Shown here: positions 1-4,862 of the stretch, one piece after another | Layout: the number at the start of each line of letters is the position of its first letter | Numbering within the stretch: position 1 is the stretch's first letter | NCBI GenBank assembly: GCA_020024235.1 | Contig: JAHHUA010000094.1 | Location: 1 to 6,719 of the forward strand | Length of the DNA stretch: 6,719 bases | Source of the DNA: Oscillospiraceae bacterium | Lineage (GTDB): Bacteria; Bacillota; Clostridia; Oscillospirales; Ruminococcaceae | Direction: 5' to 3' | Translations under genes and position numbers: made by a program | Notes under the pieces: generated by a model | What the model saw: the letters and a program-made list of their open reading frames with translations, nothing else | Databases searched by the model: none | What the model was told of the DNA's origin: nothing

Positions 1-26
1 CCTTAATTAAGGAGCTTTTTTTGTAT
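1..26 (-). terminator. Probable terminator of the tldD-pmbA operon, cut by the window edge
   Basis: Just past the pmbA stop codon, positions 1-12 form the perfect palindrome CCTTAATTAAGG, flanked on the plus strand by AGC and a run of T. On the minus strand this reads as an A-run, then AGCTCC, then the palindrome. That is the rising arm of a hairpin whose falling arm and U-run would lie beyond position 1. The visible half also suits a bidirectional terminator. That the outer arms pair is inferred, because the other half is not in the window. Confidence 0.55.
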
Positions 27-1238
27 TTAATTTATTTTCATTTTTAAAACCAGGTATTCACTGTCAAAATAAACTTTATCAGAGCTTAGACCCAAATAAT
101 CATCACCAAACATCTTATAAATATTGCCACTAATATTAAATTCCGGAAGTTTTCCTACAAATTTTCCGTTTTCTATAAGATAAGCAAGCTGTACAGGTGA
201 TGCAAAATTTCCTTCTGCTGTACAATCTCCCCCACTCATGGTGTCTATATAAATAGCTTTTTCGTTGCCTATAAGTTCTTTCAAGGTTTTATCGGATTTT
301 TCTACACTAACAGGTTCACTTTGCAAACTAGGAACATCATCATATCTTCCATCTCCACATGAAGTATTTTCAAATCCAAATTCGGCAGAAGTCCTCTTAT
401 CACAAAAAGCTCTTTTTAAAACTCCGTTTTCAATAAGTGATATTTTATCATTCGGTAAAGTACTTCCTTCCATATCAAAAAATTCCACATTTTCATTGTC
501 TGATGTTCTGTCTATATAAAGGCTGAATTTATCATTGAAAAGTTTTTCTCCCATTTTACCTGAGAATATGGATGCTCCTTTTCCTAAATCTTCCCCATTT
601 AGACCTTGAAGAATTTTTTGTCCTATATTATAAAAGTTTAATATTACTGTCATATATTCATCATCAGGAAGTTGTGCATTTTTTTCAAAAGCTGATAAAA
701 TTTCATGGGCATCTTGTGTAAATTTCTCAATGTCATATTCCATTCCGCCAAAACCTATACCGCCATCCATAATAGCATTTGAATTTTTATGTTTAAATAC
801 AACTGATGCATCAAAATGAATATTATGAAATTCATAATCCAAATTTTCACTGTTTGAGAGTTTATATGTAATTTCACTCATAGCCAATTTATTTGAGAAG
901 ATAAAGTTTGGATTTTCCTTTGAAAGTTTTTCCAACATTTTTTCGGATTTTTCCAAAAATTCTTTTGAAGTAAGAATTTCCTTTGTTCTGTCTACTTTTC
1001 TGGTTTTGTTAGATTCAATTTCATATTCATAAGGAATCTGAAGTTTGAGATTTTCTTCTGCTTCTTTCCATGTTGCTGCTGTTGGTTCACCAAAACAGCT
1101 GCTTATGCCGATACAACCGTTTTCATAAACACGGCAGGCAGTTTTTATTGCATCATTTTTTCTTATAGAGTCAATTTTATTATTTGTTATATTCAAAGTG
1201 GTTTTTACTATTTTTGTACTATATATTTCTTTTTTCAT
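27..1238 (-). CDS. pmbA: TldE/PmbA-type subunit of the TldD/TldE metalloprotease
   Basis: The 403-residue product is the non-metal-binding partner of TldD. In known systems TldD and TldE form a heterodimer that cleaves small unfolded peptides and matures some ribosomally made peptides such as microcin B17. Family signs are the FFDMEGS segment near residues 253-259, followed by LIENGVL. Near 336-359 there is a glycine-rich GGDCTAEGNFAS stretch leading to LIENGK, and ISGN at 369-372. It has no HExxxH motif, as expected for this subunit. It is somewhat shorter than the E. coli protein of about 450 residues. I chose the ATG at 1238 because a good ribosome site (AGGGGG, 1248-1253) lies 9 bases upstream. 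The longer frame from 1262 would begin inside tldD and include that site. The gene follows tldD after 13 bases, so the two are surely co-transcribed and probably translated at similar levels. The protein is cytoplasmic, with no signal peptide or membrane segment. Confidence 0.9.
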   Translation of the reverse strand: MKKEIYSTKIVKTTLNITNNKIDSIRKNDAIKTACRVYENGCIGISSCFGEPTAATWKEAEENLKLQIPYEYEIESNKTRKVDRTKEILTSKEFLEKSEKMLEKLSKENPNFIFSNKLAMSEITYKLSNSENLDYEFHNIHFDASVVFKHKNSNAIMDGGIGFGGMEYDIEKFTQDAHEILSAFEKNAQLPDDEYMTVILNFYNIGQKILQGLNGEDLGKGASIFSGKMGEKLFNDKFSLYIDRTSDNENVEFFDMEGSTLPNDKISLIENGVLKRAFCDKRTSAEFGFENTSCGDGRYDDVPSLQSEPVSVEKSDKTLKELIGNEKAIYIDTMSGGDCTAEGNFASPVQLAYLIENGKFVGKLPEFNISGNIYKMFGDDYLGLSSDKVYFDSEYLVLKMKIN

Positions 1239-1247
1239 TATTGCTTT

Positions 1248-1253
1248 CCCCCT
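1248..1253 (-). promoter_or_regulatory. Ribosome binding site of pmbA (decides the start)
   Basis: AGGGGG on the minus strand overlaps the tldD stop codon and lies 9 bases before the ATG at 1238. It places the pmbA start eight codons inside the longest open frame. Confidence 0.8.
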
Positions 1254-2589
1254 ACTGAACATTGATATTATTAACTCTTACATATGGTCCACCATTGGCA
1301 ACAGGAAGTGGTGCTTGTTCCATTTTTCCGCATCCACCTAATGCACTGCTACAATAAATAACATTTTGAGAAAGTCCGTCTATATTGTAGAGAGTTTTCA
1401 TAACATTACCAGAGATTACTGATATTCTTACAGGTTCGGCAATTTTTCCGTCAACTATTCTGTAAGCTTTTCTTGGTGCAATAGTAAAAGTAGACATACC
1501 AGAACCATGTATATAATCAGCTATATAAAGTCCATCCTTTACACCTGCAAAAAGTTCTTCTTTTGTCATATTACCAGCACCTATAAAAGTATTTGTCATT
1601 CTTACAATTGGCTCATATTCAAAGTTTAAAGCTCTGGCATTGCCTGTAACCTTTTCTTCTAAATCAGCAGCAGTTGTACTGCTATGAAGTCTGCCTGTCA
1701 AAATCCCGTTTTTAATAAGATAGTTTTCTTTTGCTTTACAGCCTTCATCATCAAAAGGTGCATATCCGCTACCTTCATACATTCCTGTATCCAATATATT
1801 TAAGTTTTCACTTCCAACACGGCTTCCAAGTTTCCATTCTTTTTTCATGGTTTCGTCCCCTATCATAAAGTCAGCCTCACTTTTATGACCAAAACTTTCG
1901 TGGGCAAAAACCCCAGCAACCATAGGTGAAAGCACACAGGTATAAACCCCAGGTATAACAGACTGTGCATTTGCAGCATAGTTTAAATCTTCTTTAAGTT
2001 CTGCTTCAACTTCATCTCTGCAATTTGACAGTTGCTCAAAAGATGTTTTATAAATTCTGGGAATACTGTAATGAGGTATATTATTACATACAATAACACA
2101 AGTGAAATTCAAAGAGGCAAATTGTTGGTCATAGGCCACATCTGTACCTAAACTTGATACTATATGTTTTTCCAAATGTTTATCAGAATAAATCATTTTG
2201 CAACTTTTAATATCGGAATATTTATCAAAAATATCCTGATAACTTAAAATAAGATTCATTTTTTCACTGTTTGGAATTTTATTTACATTATTGTCCTGAT
2301 ATATCATTACTTTTTCTTTATTAATTTCCATAGCTTTCATAATAGGGTGATTATTAATATCAGGGTTTGGGATTGCCATTTTTGCCAAATTATTTATTTC
2401 TTCTTGAATTTTGTCAGTGTCTGTGATGGAAGAATAATACCATTTGCTGCCGTCAAAAATTCTTATCATAGCCCCCTTTTCTGTTTTTACTTTATTTTGG
2501 CTGACTTTTTTATCATTGATAAGAATTGTAGTGGTATATGTTTCTTCAATACGCACATCAGTGAACAAATCTTTTGGAAAATTAAACAT
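1252..2589 (-). CDS. tldD: TldD zinc metalloprotease, catalytic subunit
   Basis: The 445-residue product is the metal-binding half of the TldD/TldE peptidase. The catalytic motif HESFGH occupies residues 230-235 and fits the family HExxxH pattern: H230 and H235 bind zinc and E231 is the general base. The late motif GGCGK contains C420, which matches the cysteine that is the third zinc ligand in E. coli TldD. Other family hallmarks are FDDEGC near 279-284, TGNAR near 315-319 and RMTNTFIGAGN near 330-340. The E. coli protein is about 480 residues, so this is a compact but complete version with no missing key residue. The ATG at 2589 is preferred because AAGGAG (2597-2602) lies 7 bases before it. 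The upstream ATG at 2607 would put that site inside the coding region. A promoter at 2673-2700 serves this gene and pmbA. No peptide precursor or modification enzyme is visible nearby, so the substrate is unknown. Confidence 0.95.
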   Translation of the reverse strand: MFNFPKDLFTDVRIEETYTTTILINDKKVSQNKVKTEKGAMIRIFDGSKWYYSSITDTDKIQEEINNLAKMAIPNPDINNHPIMKAMEINKEKVMIYQDNNVNKIPNSEKMNLILSYQDIFDKYSDIKSCKMIYSDKHLEKHIVSSLGTDVAYDQQFASLNFTCVIVCNNIPHYSIPRIYKTSFEQLSNCRDEVEAELKEDLNYAANAQSVIPGVYTCVLSPMVAGVFAHESFGHKSEADFMIGDETMKKEWKLGSRVGSENLNILDTGMYEGSGYAPFDDEGCKAKENYLIKNGILTGRLHSSTTAADLEEKVTGNARALNFEYEPIVRMTNTFIGAGNMTKEELFAGVKDGLYIADYIHGSGMSTFTIAPRKAYRIVDGKIAEPVRISVISGNVMKTLYNIDGLSQNVIYCSSALGGCGKMEQAPLPVANGGPYVRVNNINVQ

Positions 2590-2596
2590 ATTTTTT

Positions 2597-2602
2597 CTCC
2601 TT
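2597..2602 (-). promoter_or_regulatory. Ribosome binding site of tldD (decides the start)
   Basis: AAGGAG on the minus strand stands 7 bases before the ATG at 2589. The alternative ATG at 2607 has no comparable site upstream, only AT-rich sequence. Confidence 0.85.
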
Positions 2603-2616
2603 TTCATAATTTATAA

Positions 2617-2659
2617 AAATATATTTATGCAAAACATACAATTTCACATAAATATATTT
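2617..2659. repeat. Perfect 13-bp inverted repeat in the tldD leader
   Basis: AAATATATTTATG at 2617-2629 is exactly complementary to CATAAATATATTT at 2647-2659, with 17 bases between. It lies in the transcribed leader, between the -10 box (2673-2678) and the ribosome site of tldD. It could be an operator or an RNA hairpin, though the AT-rich make-up raises the chance of coincidence. Confidence 0.55.
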
Positions 2660-2672
2660 AAAATACATATTA

Positions 2673-2700
2673 ATTATACCATAAAAATTTTAATAAGCAA
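2673..2700 (-). promoter_or_regulatory. Promoter of the tldD-pmbA operon
   Basis: On the minus strand there is TTGCTT (2700-2695), a 16-base spacer and a consensus TATAAT (2678-2673). Transcription would begin near 2665, giving a leader of about 75 bases. The -35 box falls in the loop and arm of the weak hairpin at the end of the upstream gene. Confidence 0.7.
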
Positions 2701-2710
2701 TATACTTATT
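2692..2710 (-). terminator. Weak hairpin at the end of the XRE-repeat gene
   Basis: AATAAG and CTTATT form a 6-bp stem around a 7-base loop, overlapping the TAA stop at 2706-2708. On the minus strand AAAATTTTT follows. The stem has one G-C pair and the U-run is short, so termination is probably leaky. It overlaps the tldD -35 box. Confidence 0.3.
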
Positions 2711-4091
2711 GATTAAACTCTGCAAAAAATTTTTCTTTATCAATAAAATGTGAAAGGTTTGTTATATGGTTAAATCCATGTTCTTTTGCAGTCCTTATGG
2801 CAAGCTTGGTAAGAAAATCTTGGTTTAAAAACGGTGCTATATCTTCAGCAATTTCTGATATATCTTTTCCGTTGTCAATATACTCATTTATTACTTCTTC
2901 CGCATCTTCTTGGTCGACAAAACAAATTATATCAGAAACATCTTCACCCTGTTCAAGTAATTGCTTAAATAATAGTTTTACTGTATTATTATTTAAAAAC
3001 GGTGCTATATCTTCTGCTATATTAGAAAGGTCTTTTCCATTGTTTATTGCCTCTGTAATGTGAATTTCAGATTCTTTTGCATCCATAAATGGCATAATAT
3101 CTTCTATATATTCACTGTTTAAATCGAGCATTTGTTTTAATAGCATGGATAATGTATTTTGGTTTGCAAAGGGAGCTATATCAGCTGCTATATCTGTAAG
3201 GTCTGTACCACTGTTTATAACTTCACAAATAATTTCCTCCATATCATTACTGCTGATATGTGGAGCTATGTCATCAAGTTCATCTTCCTGAGTAAGAAGA
3301 AAATATTTAAAGAGCATTTTAACGGTGTTTTTTCCTGCCATAGTTGCTATTATATCAGCAAAGGGAGTTAAGTCTATATTTTTATCAATAGCCTGAGCAA
3401 CAATTTCTTCTAAATCATTTTCGCTTACAAAATTAATGATTGATGATAAATCTCCATCACCTTCAAAAATTATTTTCTTTGTAAGTTTTTTTAACATATT
3501 TTTAGGAGCAAATGGTACAATGGAACTTAAATCATCTAAATCCAAAAAGTCAAATAAATCAGTTCCCGTTTTTTCCTCTGAGTTTACAGAAGAATTTTTT
3601 ATCTCCTTATTATCATCATAATATTTATCGCAAACATCACCAACTTTGGTCATAATTTTTTCCATGTCATTTGGTTTTATTATGGGAGCTGCATCACAAA
3701 TATCTTTAATCATGTTTTCAAAGACCTCAGGTATATTGTCTGCATTTTCGGGTTTGTTTGGATTATATTCTGAATCCATATACGAATTTTTATTTTTTAT
3801 GATTTCATTTGTATCATCAACACTAAGATTTTTTTCTATGTATTTATCCAGTTTGTTTTCAGCTATGGATTTTACAATAGTGGATTCTCTTCCCAAAAGT
3901 TCATCTATGCTCATATCAAATATATCGCATATTTCTGAGAGTTTGGATATATCAGGCATACTGTTGCCCCTCTCCCAGTTGCTTACAGCTTGTGTACTGA
4001 TACCCAGTTTATCGGCAATCTCTGTTTGAGTGAGGTTTTTTTCTTTTCTTTTTTCGGTAATTCTTTTTCCGATTTCCATAGTATTAAACAT
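2706..4091 (-). CDS. XRE-family helix-turn-helix protein with a long alpha-helical repeat tail
   Basis: The 461-residue product starts with an XRE/Cro-type DNA-binding domain (about residues 5-67). TQTEIADKLG followed by ISTQAVSNWERG at 21-42 forms the two DNA-contacting helices, and SIDELLGRE closes the domain. A polar linker runs to about 120. The rest is repetitive, with five units of about 56 residues (roughly 184-239, 240-296, 297-353, 354-409, 410-461). The core reads DhxxIAxDIAPFxNxNTxxxLhKQ, where h is hydrophobic. Each unit splits into two halves of about 28 residues with the look of helix pairs, and one more half-unit may lie at 129-156 (DICDAAPIIKPNDMEKI). There is no signal peptide or membrane segment, so it is cytoplasmic. 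I infer a transcription regulator whose tail forms a curved helical solenoid for binding a protein or peptide. I do not recognise the tail as a named family. The ATG at 4091 is chosen because AAGGAG (4099-4104) sits 7 bases before it and the likely promoter (4139-4167) overlaps the longer frame. Confidence 0.88.
   Translation of the reverse strand: MFNTMEIGKRITEKRKEKNLTQTEIADKLGISTQAVSNWERGNSMPDISKLSEICDIFDMSIDELLGRESTIVKSIAENKLDKYIEKNLSVDDTNEIIKNKNSYMDSEYNPNKPENADNIPEVFENMIKDICDAAPIIKPNDMEKIMTKVGDVCDKYYDDNKEIKNSSVNSEEKTGTDLFDFLDLDDLSSIVPFAPKNMLKKLTKKIIFEGDGDLSSIINFVSENDLEEIVAQAIDKNIDLTPFADIIATMAGKNTVKMLFKYFLLTQEDELDDIAPHISSNDMEEIICEVINSGTDLTDIAADIAPFANQNTLSMLLKQMLDLNSEYIEDIMPFMDAKESEIHITEAINNGKDLSNIAEDIAPFLNNNTVKLLFKQLLEQGEDVSDIICFVDQEDAEEVINEYIDNGKDISEIAEDIAPFLNQDFLTKLAIRTAKEHGFNHITNLSHFIDKEKFFAEFNQ
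2824..2846. repeat. 23-bp exact direct repeat, copy 1
   Basis: Positions 2824-2846 are identical to 2992-3014. The offset is 168 bp, exactly 56 codons. It codes the DIAPFLN core of repeat unit 5. Confidence 0.85.
2992..3014. repeat. 23-bp exact direct repeat, copy 2
   Basis: Identical to 2824-2846. It codes the DIAPFLN core of repeat unit 4. The identity at DNA level suggests that the last two units duplicated more recently than the others. Confidence 0.85.
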
Positions 4092-4098
4092 ATTTATT

Positions 4099-4104
4099 CT
4101 CCTT
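4099..4104 (-). promoter_or_regulatory. Ribosome binding site of the XRE-repeat gene (decides the start)
   Basis: AAGGAG on the minus strand lies 7 bases before the ATG at 4091. A second in-frame ATG at 4079 (before EIGKRI) lacks its own site at good spacing. The upstream ATG at 4160 falls within the predicted promoter. Confidence 0.85.
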
Positions 4105-4138
4105 ATTTGATTATTTAAAGCAGCTGCTTGTTGACTTA

Positions 4139-4167
4139 ATAATACCCCATTTATAAACATAATTCAA
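4139..4167 (-). promoter_or_regulatory. Promoter of the XRE-repeat gene
   Basis: On the minus strand there is TTGAAT (4167-4162), a 17-base spacer and TATTAT (4144-4139). The start would be near 4132, with a leader of about 40 bases. A weaker alternative is TTGCTT (4200-4195), 17 bases, then TGTAAA. Two direct copies of ACAGTTGA on the plus strand (4175-4182 and 4200-4207) lie just upstream and could bind a regulator. Confidence 0.6.
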
Positions 4168-4230
4168 TCAATTTACAGTTGATATAAAAAATTAAAGCAA
4201 CAGTTGAATTGATTTTATTATTAAATACAT

Positions 4231-4267
4231 AAAACTCTGCTTACCTTTTTAGGATAAACAGAGTTTT
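4231..4267 (-). terminator. Rho-independent terminator of the peroxiredoxin gene
   Basis: AAAACTCTG (4231-4239) pairs perfectly with CAGAGTTTT (4259-4267). Inner bases TTACC and GGATAA extend the stem with a one-base bulge. On the minus strand the stem ends in TTTT, followed by an AT-rich stretch. It begins four bases after the bcp stop codon. Confidence 0.8.
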
Positions 4268-4271
4268 GATA

Positions 4272-4736
4272 TTATTTATTTTCTTTTAAATATTGGAGAA
4301 CATCTGTGGCATTGGTATCAGTTTTGACTTTTGACATTATTTTTTCAATGTTGCCTTTTTCATCAATGATAAATGTAGTTCTGACAATACCCATAGAAAC
4401 TTTACCACACATTTTCTTTTCCTGCCAAACATCATAAGCTTTTATAGCAATAAGATCAGGGTCGGCAAGCAAAATAAACGGAAGATTGTATTTATCTGCA
4501 AATTTTTTGTGAGATGATTCACTGTCCTTGCTAATTCCTATAATTACAACATTTTTTTCTGTGAAGCTATCATAGCTTTCTGCAAATCCGTTTGCCTGCT
4601 TGGTTCAGCCTGATGTATTATCCTTAGGATAGAAGTACAGTACCACCTTTTTACCTGCAAAATCCCTCAGTGATATGCTTTTTCCGTTTTGGTCGTTTAA
4701 TGTAAAGTTTGGAGCTTTTACACCGACTTCTAACAT
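4272..4736 (-). CDS. bcp: Selenocysteine-containing thioredoxin-dependent peroxiredoxin (Bcp/PrxQ family), read through an in-frame TGA
   Basis: The frame runs from the ATG at 4736 to the TAA at 4272 with one internal TGA at codon 44 (4607-4605). Reading it as selenocysteine (U) gives a 154-residue protein, the normal length for this family. The family reduces H2O2 and organic peroxides in the cytoplasm using thioredoxin. The active-site pattern PxxxTxxC appears as YPKDNTSGU: P37, T41 and U44, with U exactly at the peroxidatic cysteine. The conserved arginine is R119 in GIVRTTF. Codons on both sides of the TGA are intact and typical of the family. The usual resolving cysteines are absent: N49 stands where many members have Cys, and A80 stands at the alternative site. 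The only cysteine is C110 (KKMCGKVSMG), where tyrosine or phenylalanine is usual. A hairpin 10 bases after the TGA may act as SECIS. AAGGAGGT (4743-4750) lies 6 bases before the ATG. The alternative, a nonsense mutation or sequencing error, is less likely given the exact position. The frame after the TGA can appear as a separate 66-residue gene from a TTG at 4472, which would be an artefact. Confidence 0.9.
4582..4595 (-). promoter_or_regulatory. Candidate bacterial SECIS hairpin
   Basis: On the minus strand GCAAA and TTTGC form a perfect 5-bp stem around the loop CGGA, starting 10 bases after the TGA. Bacterial SECIS elements lie in the coding region right after the UGA and carry a G early in a small loop about 15-20 bases downstream. 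The loop here begins 15 bases after the UGA and has G at its second position. A GC/GC pair outside an internal loop could extend it. A second hairpin lies further downstream (AGCTA, loop TGA, TAGCT). No folding was computed. Confidence 0.5.
4605..4607 (-). other. In-frame TGA, probable selenocysteine codon
   Basis: Codon 44 of the peroxiredoxin gene reads TGA on the minus strand, between GGC (G43) and ACC (T45). The family has the peroxidatic cysteine at this position in the motif T-S/P-G-C-T. All genes with a visible stop here use TAA or TAG as their true stop. Confidence 0.85.
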
Positions 4737-4767
4737 AAAATTACCTCCTTAATTATTCTTGTAATAA

Positions 4768-4796
4768 ATTATACAACTTATCGGAAATAAAAGCAA
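4768..4796 (-). promoter_or_regulatory. Promoter of the peroxiredoxin gene
   Basis: On the minus strand there is TTGCTT (4796-4791), a 17-base spacer and a consensus TATAAT (4773-4768). The start would be near 4761, giving a short leader of about 25 bases with AAGGAGGT. The imperfect dyad TTGTA-N8-TACAA (4759-4776) covers the -10 box and could be an operator, but it does not fit a PerR box well. Confidence 0.75.
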
Positions 4797-4862
4797 ACAA
4801 AATACCCCATTTTCTATTAACAAAATTTGTTTGTATTTTAAAATTAATTTTTAATAGTATTT

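Larger units (their letters stand above)
2709..3542 (-). repeat. Region coding five tandem ~56-residue helical repeats
   Basis: This stretch codes residues 184-461 of the XRE-repeat protein. Units are 56, 57, 57, 56 and 52 residues long. The motif DIAPF with an Asn two residues later is kept in units 3, 4 and 5, while units 1 and 2 are more diverged (VPFAPKN, ATMAGKN). The second half of each unit follows a related but looser pattern (hINFVSENDLEEI, IAPHISSNDMEEI, IICFVDQEDAEEV). Confidence 0.8.

Noticed and set aside
265..519. Plus-strand open frames such as 265-519, 2347-2616, 3646-4029 and 5097-5279
   Set aside because: All but the 2347-2616 frame, which reaches slightly past the tldD start, lie wholly within well-supported minus-strand genes. 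Their products look like low-complexity mirror frames, and no ribosome site was seen.
2706..4091. XRE gene as a phage or plasmid repressor marking a mobile element
   Set aside because: No integrase, phage, plasmid or attachment-site signs are seen around it, and the repeat tail is unlike known phage repressors.
4092..4160. 23-residue N-terminal extension of the XRE protein from ATG 4160
   Set aside because: It contains the ribosome site of the start at 4091 and overlaps the likely -35/-10 boxes. XRE proteins normally begin a few residues before the HTH.
4272..4472. A separate 66-residue gene starting at TTG 4472
   Set aside because: It is only the C-terminal part of the peroxiredoxin. The same frame continues upstream through the TGA to an ATG with a strong ribosome site at 4743-4750.
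4605..4607. Peroxiredoxin as a pseudogene broken by a nonsense mutation
   Set aside because: The TGA replaces precisely the catalytic cysteine, the rest of the gene shows no decay, and a hairpin follows. It cannot be fully excluded without knowing whether the genome has selenocysteine machinery.
4759..4776. PerR box over the peroxiredoxin -10 region
   Set aside because: The dyad TTGTA-N8-TACAA does not match the 7-1-7 layout of PerR sites. It is kept only as a possible unnamed operator.
4814..4857. Terminator after the large gene (CTATTAA at 4814-4820 and TTAATAG at 4851-4857)
   Set aside because: The arms are nearly all A/T with a 30-base gap and no following U-run, so it is too weak to call a terminator.
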